DNA of 64,000 nt from positions 2,726,054 through 2,790,053 of the forward strand of contig NW_004457695.1 in NCBI RefSeq assembly GCF_000203815.1, given 5' to 3'. The position numbers and the translations under genes are program-made. This stretch comes from Cavenderia fasciculata. Its lineage: Eukaryota > Evosea > Eumycetozoa > Acytosteliales > Cavenderiaceae. Shown here piece by piece: positions 1 through 11,576 of this stretch. Position 1 is the first letter of the stretch. Each line of letters starts with the position of its first letter. Below the pieces are notes generated by a model. That model made no database searches. It was not told where the DNA came from and saw only the letters and a program-made list of their open reading frames with translations.

Positions 1-132
1 CAACCAAAATCTGTTGAAAACAGAGGAAAGACATTCTTTGATGACATTAACAAAACAGTCTATGGAAATACATCTATGGATGAAAGAATGAAAAGAAACA
101 AATTTTACCTTGAAAAAAGTAATAATGAATAA
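1..132 (+). CDS. 3' end of an unrecognised protein-coding gene (partial)
   Basis: The first 132 bases read as one open frame (43 codons then TAA) from the window edge, ending in KFYLEKSNNE. The segment is charged and Lys/Asn-rich with no membrane segment or recognisable motif. It runs towards the coiled-coil gene on the opposite strand, so the two converge with a spacer of about 190 bases rich in TTATTA. I do not recognise the family. That it is coding rather than chance is inferred from balanced codon use and the immediate AT-rich tail after the stop. Confidence 0.5.
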   Translation, partial: QPKSVENRGKTFFDDINKTVYGNTSMDERMKRNKFYLEKSNNE

Positions 133-318
133 ATAGATATTAAAAAATATTTAAATACACAAGTTAATTTTAGTGGACAAGATTAAATGTGTTCAACATA
201 CAATTTATTAAAAAAGTTATAAAGTTATTATTATTATTATTATTTGGTTGGGGAAAATAATTATTATTATATTATTCTTTGTGTAATGCATAATTTTAAA
301 TTAAATGTGGTTTTGTTC

Positions 319-3300
319 TTAACGATGTTCTTTTTCTGACAATTCCATTCTCAATTCTTTGTATTTCTCTTTGAGGATTGCGAATCGGGAACGTTCAGCT
401 TCAGCAATCTTTTTGACTTTGGCCAACTCTCTATCCTTTTGACAAGTTGATTTACATAATCTCTCGATTTCCTGTAACTTGAAATTGATAATCTCGGTTG
501 GCGACCCAAAGAGAATGTTGGATCTGTCCGAAGTGGATGGACTCATAGAGATGGCAGCAGTTGTTTTTGGTGAACCTCTAGTATGGTTGTTGTGATGGAA
601 CTGACTAGTAAAATAAGAAGAGAGGTATTGAAAGGTTGGCGAAAGACTATTTCCAGCGCTGGTCAAATCTGACAATGAACTGATTGATCCTCTTCTATTT
701 GCGCCACTTGGAATACATATAGACGATGAAACAAGATTTGAATTGATTCTATTACTCGATTCAATCATTGCATTTGGTGTAGTTATACTTGCTGTTGCTG
801 TAGTATGATTATTATTATTATTCGAAATATTATTATTATTATTATTTACATTATGATGATGTCCTTGATGATAATGATGATTATTATTATTAAATAAAGG
901 GCCATTATGATGATGGTGGTGATGATGCTGTTGTTGTTGATTTGAATGTAGTTCATTACTACTATGATTCAAACGTTTTTGATCATTAATTTGATGATAT
1001 TTTGGTTGTTTAAGTTGTAAATTTTCATCACAGTATGGTGACAATGATAGATTTTGATATTCATTTAAATCTCCCATCTCTATGAATACAGAATCCAAAT
1101 CAAATCCTCTTTTTGTTTTTGTTATTTCATCATAATTTAAATCTTTTAATAATTCTAAAATATAAGAAAGGAAATAATGTTAATAATTAAAATATTTTCA
1201 AAAATTGATTAACCATATAGTTTACATACTTTTAATTTCTTCTTTTAATTGATTTGCTTTAATTCTTTCTTTTTGAGCACGAAGAGCAACTTTGAGAATA
1301 GCATCTTCTTTTTCTCTTACTTCTTTTAATGATCTTAATTGTAATGATTCAACTTGACGACTTTCATCTTCCAACATTAGTTTTAATTCGCCAACCTTGT
1401 TGGAGAGATAGTTGGTGCGCATCATTTCATATTCAATAATGTCCTTGATACGTCTAATTTCTTCATCCTTTTTCTCGATCATTTTGCAAATATGGATCAA
1501 TCCCTTTTTCTCTTCCGTGTGACATTTACCAAAACTAATATCGGCCAATGAATTTTTTCTTTCCAACTGTGATGCCTTGGGTGAAATGTTCAATGGCGAG
1601 GCTTTACTTGGTGATGTTGATATTGGTCGACCAGATAATCCAAATGATGATCCCAAACTACACGGTGATCCACTTGCCAATGATTCAACTGAAAATCTTT
1701 CATTTAATCTTTTTACATCAATCGCTGTATTTCCTCTTAATTGTGCGATTGATATTAATGATTTTTTTAATCCTAAAACAAATAAAATAAAACAAAAATA
1801 ATTAATTAGATGAATCAAATACAACTATAGTATCATCTATATATATTTTACTTACTTGTAATTTGATCAGTATATTCCATTGATAATTTTTTTTGAGTTT
1901 CAGCCATCATTAGTAATCTACAAATATCTCTTTCCTTTTGTTCAACCTGTTTCTTTTTTGTATCCAATATGGAACTCCAATTTTCTTTTTCAGTTTGAAC
2001 CAGTTGTACTAGTTCTTCGTACTTTTCGCGTAAAAAGTTGGCTTTGACCGATTGAGATGTGGTCCTTGATCGAACTCGTTCCAACTCTTCATCTTTGTTG
2101 TGGTACGAAGATACGAGGACGGATACTGACCCCTCACTCTTTTCACTTTCATGTTGTTGGTGTGGAGAATCCCAAAATGACATGGATGAAATGGGTGTAC
2201 TCAAACTTCTACTGTGTCCAAGATGACTCTGATGACCAACGGATGAAGCAGTTGAAATGGAATGGTGATGTGGGTTTTGTGGTGATTGGCTTATATATGA
2301 ATTCATTGGTGACTCTACTAAAAATGGTGATTGGAAAATAGTACCTTCTATAGCATTCAAAGCTGTTGATTTTTCAATAATATGTTGTTTTCTATCACCT
2401 CCACCACCACCACCTCCATTACTTGCAGATATAGGTGATGAAATAATTGAAGATGTTGTAGAAGATACTGATGATGTAGATGATCCCAATTGTGTTAGAT
2501 TAGATATATTTTGATCATCATAAAAATCTTTTATATATCCTGCCAATTGTTCTTTATGATCTAAAAAATAAATAGAAAAAAAAAAAGAAAGGAAGGTTAA
2601 AATCATTTCCAGAATTAATAATTAATAATTAATATTTACCTTTAATAGAATTTAAATAGGCAATACAATCCAATTTATCCTTTTCAGCGACTCTGGTTAA
2701 TCTTTCAATCTCTCGTTCTCTTGATTCGATTTGAGATGAGAGTACATTTTTAACATCTACTGCATCAGTCGTTTGAGGAGTAAATGAAGATGACGCCGAG
2801 TTATTTATCGAGGATGGTGAATTGTTACCAACATGGCTGGTTCCCGACGAATCAGCCGTCGTCGAGCTAGAAGGTCTAGATGTCGAAGGATATGATGCAG
2901 GGTTATTTGATGTCGATTTTAAGCCACTCATTACTTGTGACAATGATGATGATAACGCTGCCGAAACTGGAATTGGTTTTTTAATTTCTACTTGTTGATG
3001 ATGATGATGATGTTGATGGTGATGATGTTTATGTTCATGTTGTTGTTCTAGTTGTTGTGGTTGTGGTTGAGGTTGTAATTGTAATGGTGGAAGTTGTTGT
3101 GATTGTTGTGGCGGTTGTTGTTGTTGTAGTGGTTGTTGTGGTTGTTCAAGTGGTGGTTTATGAGATGATATCTGTATCAACTCTGGTTCTTTAATTAATC
3201 GATCAACTGTAGTTACAGAATCACTACTTTTACCAAGATGTAGTGTATTATTGATGCAGGGTTGACTATTCCCTAAAACTGGTTGATTTTCTTTTTTTAA

Positions 3301-3648
3301 ATTGTCGATTGCTTCATTACCATTGCTGTTATTGTCGTTGTTGGACGATGATGACGATGATGAAGATGAAGATGATGATGAAGATGTGGAAGATATTGAA
3401 GATGAAGATGACAATGGAGTTGAGATATTTGGTGGTAAAACAAAACCTTTTGTCACACTGTGATGTGAAGAGTTTAGATTTCCTAAAGCAAATGTTAAAT
3501 CTGGACTACAAGATGTTGAATATTTTTGTGGCTGTGAATTATTATTATTATTATTATTAGTAGGAGATGGAGTATTGGTTTGATGATGATGATGATGATG
3601 ATTCTTATGATTAGTTAAAATTGATGGTGAACTGGTTGGATCTTCCAT
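319..3648 (-). CDS. Large low-complexity/coiled-coil protein, 4 exons, about 1030 aa
   Basis: Exons on the minus strand are 3648-2640, 2560-1856, 1772-1230 and 1154-319, joined by three short GT-AG introns. All three introns fall in phase 1, and the joined frame is open for 1030 codons. Each exon follows the same plan: a Ser/Asn/Gln/His-rich disordered stretch and then a charged heptad-like helix near its end (for example EREIERLTRVAEKDKL in exon 1, EEIRRIKDIIEYEMM in exon 3, KEKYKELRMELSEKEHR at the C-terminus). Homopolymers include Ser about 15, Gln- and His-rich tracts. There is no signal peptide or membrane segment, so it is probably cytosolic or cytoskeletal. I do not recognise a named family; function is unknown. 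The start is the first ATG of the longest frame, preceded by an A/T-rich leader. Exon borders are predicted from splice consensus and phase. Confidence 0.75.
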
Positions 3649-3713
3649 AGTTTATATATACAAAATTGGTTGGTTCCAAAAAAAATGGTAATATATATAT
3701 ATATACAAATCTA

Positions 3714-3746
<33 letters not shown>

Positions 3747-5324
3747 CAAAATGGTTATTATTGCTATTTTGAATGTTTGGTTTGGTTTGGTTTTGATGTT
3801 TTGGGGTTATATAAAGTTTTTCTCAAGTTGTTATATCCAAAAATCGAGTGGACTTGTAAAAAACTACTTTCTAAAAAAGGTTATAAATAAATATAAGGGT
3901 TTGTTTGTTGTTTGTTATAATATTATAGGTAGAGGTCCAACAATCTATCTATCTATCTATCTTACACATGATATATTCGATGGGAATGTGTCGTGTCGGT
4001 ATTAAAAGGTTGATTTCATAAAAAAAAAACTGTATATGAATATCTGTCTGTCTGTCTGTATGTATGTCTGTTTGTCAGTTGGTATAATTGTTGTTGGATT
4101 CCTAAATAAATGGAAAGAAGAGGATGGATTGAACCAAGTTAGTTAATATCAAAGCTAATGGAACTGTTAACATGATTAATAACAATGCAAATAATTCACA
4201 ATGGAATGGTTGGTTGGTTAGTTAGTGGGTTGGTGGATAGTGTAGTCGTGGATGGATTATTGATGAATGAAATGAACATATTAAAAATTGTACTATGACA
4301 ATGAATGATGGATGTGATGGTTTGGTACTATGCAATGCTATTCTATGCTATGCTAATGTTATGTTGACCCAATCATTGTAATGGCGACATTGCCTCTTTT
4401 CTCCTACTTGTCTCCTGTCTGTTATTATTAATATTATTATTGGTTTTTACCAGACACAGCCTTCCTATTGCCTATTGAATCAGATCGTTGGTGGTTGACT
4501 TTAGGTCAAAAAGGAGAATAAAATTTATTTCCAAGGTGCGCGCCGCCCAACAACAATCCTCAAACCAAACCCTAAGCGAAAATGACAATGACAATGACTA
4601 CTTTGTCTATTTTTGTTAAAATGTATTACAAAAATAATGTAATAATAATAATAATGTAGTTGTTGTTATTTATGTATGTTGATTCTTGGCGAGTTGTTCA
4701 ATGCTGCTGCTGTTGTTGCTGGATTGTAGAATAATATCAAATAAAATGTGATATGCGTACAATAAAATATAATCCACCTTACCAATTAGAAAATTAATTT
4801 TTAGTAGTAGTAGTAGTAATTGTTGTAATAATAATAATAATAGTCGTAGTTGTTGTTGTAGTAGTAGGATTATTGCATACAAATAAAAATTATATTTATA
4901 TTATATTTTCTCCTGTTTTTTTGGGTTGAATGAGCAAAGCGAAGAATAGAGAGACAAATATAATAATAAAAATTAGTAGTAGTAGTAGTAGTTGTGTTGT
5001 GTTGGTATATCTCTCTTCTGAAGGATAGAGGGGAAAAGGTGATAAAAGGGGATGGAAATTACACAATAACCAAAACCCTCACCCACACACGCACACCACT
5101 CATTCTCTCTCTGTTTGTTTGCAACACAAGCTTTTCCCCAGGACAAGACAGGGACTGACAGAGAGAGAGAGAGAGAGTGAGAGATGAACACACAATTAAT
5201 TAGATCTATCCAAAACTGTGTGTTCATGTTAACCACCAATTGAATGAATGAATGAATGAATGAGAGTTGATGTTACAACAACCAGACCAGACCACATTTA
5301 TTACTATTTTGATTCATTGTATTA

Positions 5325-5366
<42 letters not shown>

Positions 5367-5428
5367 ATTATTGTGGTACCAGTATCTATATCTAATGTTG
5401 TTGTTGTTTGGGTGGGAGGCTAGACAAG

Positions 5429-5459
<31 letters not shown>

Positions 5460-6246
5460 TAATAATAACTACCTTTGTTGTATTGTGTATGTTTGATGAT
5501 GAATTAATTCGTAAATGGTTTCTTTGTTTTGTTTTGTTTTGTTTTATTATTTGTGTGTTCTCGAGATTATTACAATGATAAAATAATGCAAAGAAGGTTC
5601 TGCGCTGCAAAGATTAATTTTTAAACAGGGAGGGAGAAGTGAAAGGAAAAAGAGGATCAGCAACAATTGGATTAAGATAAAAAAATAAAAAAAATAAAAG
5701 AATCTGCGAGATACCTTGGGCATATTGTATTGAACACCAAATAGGGAATCTCTGTTGTCAATGAATGAATGAGAAATACAATGAAAAAAGGGGTTTGAAT
5801 TTGATGTACATCATTACTAAATTCAAATAATTAATCTTGAATTAGATTTACTTAATTACTATTTCAACATTTAAATATTTATATATATATATATATATAT
5901 TGCCCAACAACAACTTTTTGTACTAAAAGAAAAAGTAAAAGTAATGAAGGTATTTTGTTTGTTTCCCTCCCCCAATGAAATACTATGATCCAGAGATTCC
6001 AATTTGAGAGGGGAATAAAAATAAACACAACACATTTTAGCCCTAAACTCATCATAGCTGACTCTGGAATCACAACAAAGATTAACCTTCCTGTCGTGTC
6101 TTGGTAAAAGTTTTGATTTTAAAAAAAAGGTTATATTGTTTGTTGTATGTGTATTAAATTAAATGATTATAATTTTGTTTGATATTATTCATTCATTACT
6201 ATTATTCTATTGTTATTATTATTATTCGAAATATTATTATTATTAT
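3649..6246. other. Gene-poor spacer rich in microsatellites
   Basis: About 2.6 kb with no convincing gene on either strand. It contains (ATT)n near 3715-3745, TATC and CTGT runs near 3945-3960 and 4040-4075, (TAG)n near 4803-4817 and 4975-4991, (GA)n near 5160-5178, two (TAA)n tracts near 5325-5363 and 5428-5466, and (TA)n near 5880-5900. The open frames here translate simple repeats (poly-Ile, poly-Leu, poly-Tyr) and look like by-products. The short stretch near 4538-4600 is less AT-rich than its surroundings, but I see no RNA gene in it. Confidence 0.6.
5325..5466. repeat. Paired (TAA)n microsatellites
   Basis: Two AAT/TAA trinucleotide tracts, about 5325-5363 and 5428-5466, separated by about 65 bases of mixed sequence. 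Trinucleotide tracts of this kind are common in dictyostelid spacers. Confidence 0.85.
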
Positions 6247-7083
6247 TTATATTTTTTGGGATTGTCTGTTTAATGGATAATCAGTGACGACAGCCTTGTT
6301 TCTTCTTTGTTCGATTTCTTCATGCTTTTCGAGGAACCGTTGTTTTTTGTAATGGTATTCTCTGTTTGTTGGATTTGGCTTTTCTTTTGATCCTCCTGCA
6401 AGCAAGTAGAATGGACATGTCAATGTAGCCAAAAGAATTGGAAGGAAGAATGGATTTCCATGTGGATACTAATATATTTATATATTAAAATATAGGATTA
6501 GATTTCAATCTTGATTTATAAATGACTATAAAATATTGTCAAAGATCTATATATATCTATCTCTATCTATCTATGATTTAATAGTTTTGAAACTTACAGT
6601 TTGACCAAATAAATAACCTCTTGCTTCTTCTTCTTCTTTACCAAATTCCTCTTCATGGTGGTGATCGTGATGATCATCATGATGACCATCATCATGGTGA
6701 TCGTCCTTCTTGTGGTGATGATCTTCCTTGTGGTGACTATCCTTGTGATGATCATCATGATGACCACTCTTCTTTTCTCTTTCAATCTTGCTAATCAACT
6801 CTGCATACTCTTGCTTGACAACTTCGTAGGCATCGTGATCGATCTTTTGCTCCTTTCCAAAGAATCTTTCGAGTGACAATGGGCCCTCGGTGGTGATCTT
6901 TGATTCGACAGCAGCACCCTTTTGTCTTAATTTTTCCTCATATTTGGCTAAAAGTTCCTTCTCCACGTCATGATGACTCGATGGTGATGTGGAATATGAT
7001 CTGCAACATGAAGTAGCAGTAGCCGATGGGATGGTCGTGGTGGATCTAATTACAGTTCTAGTGATGATTCTGTTGACGTTCAT
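6247..7083 (-). CDS. Mitochondrial-type protein with a His/Asp-rich segment, about 235 aa
   Basis: Two exons, 7083-6598 and 6468-6247, joined in phase 0 (donor GTAAGT, acceptor TTAG). The first ~35 residues are rich in Arg, Ser and Thr with no acidic residue (MNVNRIITRTVIRSTTTIPS...) and carry RSYSTSP, which resembles a mitochondrial presequence with its cleavage site. Residues ~105-150 are a run of His, Asp, Lys and Glu (GHHDDHHKDSHHKEDHHH) that could bind metal ions. Exon 2 adds a hydrophobic segment (FFLPILLATLTCPFYLLAG), probably one membrane span, and a basic tail. The plan suggests an inner-membrane or respiratory-complex accessory subunit, but I cannot name it. Mitochondrial location is inferred from the N-terminus only. 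Confidence 0.7.
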
Positions 7084-8205
7084 TTTAAGGTACTAGGTTG
7101 TTGTTTGTTGTTGTTTGTTATATATTACAAGTGATAGTGATACTCTTTCTTTCCTTCCTTTCTTTCTTTCTTCTTATTCTTTGATAGATATGTTGATTGT
7201 TTTTTGTTGCTATACAAAGAACTTGATTGATTGGTTGATAGATATGAGTTGAGTGTGTGTTGTTAAAGATGGTTGAACTGAGTGAATCTGACAAAAGATA
7301 AAAGATGATCAAACTTTGTTATTGTCTCGATCGATCGCTACTACTATGAATGATGATGATTTGCTATGAATGTCGTTCGATCGTAAGCTACTTTTGTTGT
7401 ATTCTTTTGTTAATATAAAAGTTATACCTCTATCTATGCTTTCAGTGAGCGAAACAATGACCATTTAGCACACAGAAAAAAAAATTGAAAAAAATCATGA
7501 AAAAAGCTTTCGTTTTGAACTTCCTTTTGGGCTATGAAACATAGGTATTCATTCTGTGTTTATTCTATGTTTGATTAAACTGCGTGCGTAGTTATACATA
7601 CATAATATACAAGGTATCACTACTGCATATACATTATCCAGTATATATACTTGTCGATTCATCAGGAATGAATTCCAAACAAGAGAATGATAACGAATTA
7701 TCAAAGATGAATGGTTCAAGAAAGAAAGAATGATAGCGATGAATGGTTGTAACGTTTCAATGTTCTACAGTCTATCCAGATTGATTGATTGATTGATAGA
7801 TAGATCATATATTCTCAAACTCAAAAATACACTTTTAAACCAAGGGTAGATTGATTGATGGCGTGGTTTATCACACACCACACAGAGAGAGAGAGAGAGA
7901 GAGAGACGGCCCCTTTCTTATCCAAATCTGCCACCTTTTGGTATACCCACTCACACCCAATCAATATACCTCTTCTTCTTGTTCACTTCATCACTTTAAA
8001 CAACCAATATTTTAAAATTATCTTCTTCCTCGGAGAAGTTTATATTGGATCATTATTTATCATAATGCAACGACAACAACCCAACAACAACAACAACAAT
8101 ACCTTTAATATATTTATTTCTTTTTTTTTACATCACTTCTTCTTTTTCTTTGTATTTAAAAAAATATCTATCTATCTATATATTTATTTATTTATTTATT
8201 AAAAG
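7084..8205. other. Divergent intergenic region, likely two promoters
   Basis: This 1.1 kb lies between the starts of the mitochondrial-type gene (-) and the GPCR gene (+), so it should hold both promoters. It contains a (GA)n run near 7884-7904, (ATTG)n near 7780-7800, CAACAA repeats near 8066-8098 and an A/T-rich leader just before the GPCR start. An open frame at 7855-8202 translates these repeats and has no family resemblance, so I do not call it a gene. Confidence 0.55.
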
Positions 8206-9511
8206 ATGGGTGGAGATATTGCTAGTAGTTGTGCAAGTGTTTTGTCTGGTGGAAGAATTGCATCATTGTATATTGTCAATTTAATAGGTAGCACAGTGTC
8301 GGCCATTTCATGTCTATTGACTATATTTACATTTGTGTATCGAGTCAAGAAAGGATTGGCATTATCCAACCCACCTTCCAACAGAGGACACTTGCATGTA
8401 TACTTGGAATCAAAACAACCTCTATTGTCCAAGATTGACCGACCTGATAGTAACCGTCTATCATATGATTCATTTGATTCTTTCCCTGCTGCTGCCGAAG
8501 ACTTGCAACACCAACAACAACAAGTTGAAGGGGAACAATCATGCTCATGTGCACCAACATCCACAGTCTCAGTGGATGATCATTATGGAAATGCTAATCA
8601 AGACACAACAACACCATCATCTCCAAGACCAAAGACAATTAATCGTCTCATTTTCTTTTTGACATTGTCTGATTTTATTGGATGCTCAAGTATTGTATTT
8701 ACTCAAGTCTGTATGTTGGCCGACTTTCATTTCGCAACTACCATTCACTTTTGTATTGCTTTGCGATGCGTCATTCATTTTGGGTTTCTTTCTTCCTTTC
8801 TTTGGACTAATTGTATGTTTAAATTTAACGAGAAAATAATCAAAATATAAATATATTACATCTCCCATCTAATTAATTATTTATTAATTTAATTTAGGTA
8901 TTGCATTTTATTTACTTCGAGAAGTATATGAATGGAAACCACAAAGATTTCCATTTTATATCTTTCATATTGTGTGTTGGGGTATCCCATTAATCTCTAT
9001 TACCATCTTTGCATCTGGTCATTTTATTGTCAAAGCTGATCAAATTGGATGGTATGAAAAAACAATTAAACACACAAACAAACAAATCATATAATACTAA
9101 CACTTATTCTTTTTTAGGTGTACAATAACACCAAAGTTTCAATTCTTTTTTTGGGTATTACCATTGGTTATATCAGTATTGTGGAACTTGTTATGTTATG
9201 TATTAATCTATAAAAAGTTTAATCAAATCCTATCATTTGGCGTGTTTGGATCGAAATCACATCAACTCAAGCGACATGTCTCTAAAAAGTTAACGCTCTA
9301 TCTTGCAGCATTCCTTGTTTGTTGGCTACCCGATCTCATCAACCATACTATCTTTTATGTTGGAGCATGTCCTCCGTTTGTCATGTGGGTGTTGCAAGAC
9401 CTCTTTTCACCACTGCAAGGTTTCCTCAACTTTGTAGTCTATGTCCTAACTTATCGTATCGTCACTGTACCTTGGAAAAGAAACACTAATGCTAATCGTC
9501 TTTCATGTTAA
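8206..9511 (+). CDS. cAMP-receptor-like (Crl/cAR-type) seven-helix GPCR, about 384 aa
   Basis: Exons 8206-8812, 8898-9051 and 9118-9511 join in phases 1 and 2. Seven hydrophobic segments are visible: TM1 near residues 18-45, TM2 near 146-170, then TM3 to TM7, with TM3/loop text FLWTNCIAFYLLREVYEW and TM6/7 text LAAFLVCWLPDLINH and LQGFLNFVVYVLTYR. These match the layout of the dictyostelid cAR/Crl family, plasma-membrane receptors that couple to heterotrimeric G proteins. Between TM1 and TM2 there is an unusually long insert (about residues 48-143) with a Gln run, a Cys pair and many Ser/Pro/Asp; this loop is short in cAMP receptors. No ligand can be deduced. The cytosolic tail after TM7 is short (about 12 residues, ending NANRLSC), unlike the long phosphorylated tail of cAR1. 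Confidence 0.85.
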
Positions 9512-10041
9512 CTTGAGAGCAAGCCAAGCAAACTAGTTTAAGAAACAAGAGCATGAATCACCTAGTGTGTTACTGCAAACAAAATAAAAAACAGAGTGTG
9601 ATCATTGCTAGTCTCAGTGATCCACCAACCTTTTGTGATCACCGAAATCCAAGGAATTCACACCATTTTTGGGTTGTTTGGGTTTCTCTTGTGTTGCAGA
9701 GAAAGATTTTTACCGCGAATTCTTCCTGGGACCCTGTTTAAACGATGAGTTGGCGGAATCAATTGTTTTTTTCAAACATATTTACGAGCTACTGATTAAA
9801 TTTTATTCATTGTTTAAACAATCATTCCCACACTATTCCCTTTACTTAAAAAGACAAGACACCATTGTCTTTGTCATTTAATCACACACTTACTTACACA
9901 CACACACACACACACACACGTATACATTCTACGAGAACCCAAACTACAACATTCATCAAACACATTTTACATTTTACTTTTTTAAAAGAGAATAATCATA
10001 TTCATATAACCTATAACATATAATAATAATAACATATAATA
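9512..10041. other. Spacer with a less AT-rich segment and an (AC)n tract
   Basis: The segment about 9512-9760 is noticeably less AT-rich than the flanking spacer and contains overlapping short open frames with no recognisable protein. It could be the 3' end of the GPCR transcript or a non-coding RNA; I cannot decide. An (AC)n dinucleotide tract lies near 9895-9919, followed by the A/T-rich leader of the PH-domain gene. Confidence 0.45.
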
Positions 10042-10800
10042 ATGGAACCAATCGAAAATAATATTAATGAAGAGGATATAATAACGGTAGCACCTAGAAC
10101 ACAAAGAGTAAAGAGTGATTGTTTGTCGGATAGTGTTGAATTTACAACAACGGGGACTGATTTAAATCGATCTTATTCATCGCCACCTACTCCTACTACT
10201 TCTTCTTCTTCATCATCTTCATCTTCTTCATCATCATCATCGGCATTTACAATTTCAGAGGATGATAGTAATAGTAGTATAATGAGTTCAAGTAGTAATA
10301 GTAGTTTTACAGCAGCTGCATCGTCATCAATTAGTTCTAGTGCAACTGTCAACAACAACAACACGATCAAAAGTAGTAGTAATAGTATTAGTCCCATTAA
10401 ATCAAGTTCAAACAACAATCTTGTACAACAACAACAACAACCACCAAAGAAAATTGAAGGAGAACTAGACAAACAAGGACACATATTCCCAACTTGGCGT
10501 ACTCGTTGGTTTAGAATTGAAGAAGGACATTTACTATACTTTAAGAGCAAGAAAGAGTCTGATGATAATGGCGTACCAATAGATCGAGTACCATTACGCG
10601 GATCCCGGTGCTCCAAGAAACCATTCCACACTCGTTCAAAAACCATCTTTGAGTTGATGGTTCCTTCCTCCTCTAAAAAGGTGTTTTTGTTTGAAGCAAA
10701 AACGGCAAAAGAGGTTGATTTTTGGATAAACGAATTGGAAAAGGCTTGTCAATTGGCAAGATCGCCATCAATGAAAGCTTTACCTCCTTATCAACAATAA
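10042..10800 (+). CDS. PH-domain protein with Ser/Asn-rich N-terminus, 252 aa
   Basis: Single exon. Residues 1-135 are low complexity (Ser runs, Asn runs, a short Gln run). Residues about 138-240 form a pleckstrin-homology domain: it starts KIEGELDKQGHIFPTWRTRW (beta1-beta2, with the basic patch that usually contacts phosphoinositide headgroups), continues with FRIEEGHLLYFKSKK, and ends in the C-terminal helix with the conserved Trp (EVDFWINELEKACQLA). No other domain is present, so it is probably a small membrane-binding or adaptor protein. Lipid specificity cannot be read. Start is the first ATG after an AATAATAATA leader; the stop is followed by a TAA-rich tail. Confidence 0.85.
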   Translation: MEPIENNINEEDIITVAPRTQRVKSDCLSDSVEFTTTGTDLNRSYSSPPTPTTSSSSSSSSSSSSSSAFTISEDDSNSSIMSSSSNSSFTAAASSSISSSATVNNNNTIKSSSNSISPIKSSSNNNLVQQQQQPPKKIEGELDKQGHIFPTWRTRWFRIEEGHLLYFKSKKESDDNGVPIDRVPLRGSRCSKKPFHTRSKTIFELMVPSSSKKVFLFEAKTAKEVDFWINELEKACQLARSPSMKALPPYQQ

Positions 10801-11576
10801 TAATAATAATCCAACTCAATATAAATAATAATAATAATAATAATAATAGTAGCAATAGTCAAATCAAATCCAACTAATCCAAAAATTACTTCTTCTTTCA
10901 TTTTAAAATATTCTCATTGGAGGATATTATTATATTTATCAACCATCCAATCAACCAAATAATAATAATAATAATAATAATTAATCAATTTCAATCAATT
11001 CATCAATCCCACCCAACCTGAACGAATCGAATTTCACTTGTACTAATCATCATAATAATAACAACCATAATAATAATACATAATAATATCGAACAAATTA
11101 AATACTTCCTCCATTGGAACTGTATTTAAATAACTACCCTTCCTTTTTTTCCTTTCCTTTTTGGAATCATCATACCCAACTCTCTTATCGATAAGAGATG
11201 ATCATATCATATAATAATATAATAAATATTTAATTGTAAATTTCCCATACCACCTACCTAATTATTACAAGAGAGTTGATTCATTTAAATTGAAGACTTC
11301 TCCCAGGTTGAAGTTGTCGACATGATATCAACCAACATTTAAAGATGGCGATATAATTTTGTTGAGGGGTGATTTATTGATGTTGTGATCCCATTTACAA
11401 CAATGATGAGTTTTTCTTTTTTTTTCCTCACGATGATATCTTTGATCACTCACCTGCTGGTTATTTTTAAACATAGAGTTATTTTTATCTTGTTAATTAG
11501 GAGAGAGAATTAGTTTTAGTTATCTATAATATTAACTATCTTTTAAACAAAGATAGATAAGAGAGACGGATAGAGA
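10801..11576. other. AT-rich intergenic region
   Basis: Contains (TAA)n tracts near 10800-10848 and 10961-10983, several TCAATCAA-type repeats and a palindromic TCTCTTATCGATAAGAGA near 11181-11198. No gene seen. The last part is the presumed promoter and leader of the ABCA gene. Confidence 0.55.

Noticed and set aside
4670-5610. Several open frames of 60-90 codons on the minus strand
   Set aside because: They translate (TAG)n, (TAA)n and (GA)n repeats into poly-Leu, poly-Ile and poly-Tyr with no start context, splice partners or family resemblance.
7855-8202. A 115-codon frame upstream of the GPCR gene
   Set aside because: It is made of GA, CAA and TCTA repeats, ends directly before the GPCR start, and has no recognisable domain. 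It is leader or promoter DNA.
9895-9919. Regularly repeated short units (AC, GA, TAA tracts) as possible CRISPR-type arrays
   Set aside because: They are simple tandem microsatellites without spacers, and CRISPR arrays are not expected in an amoeba.
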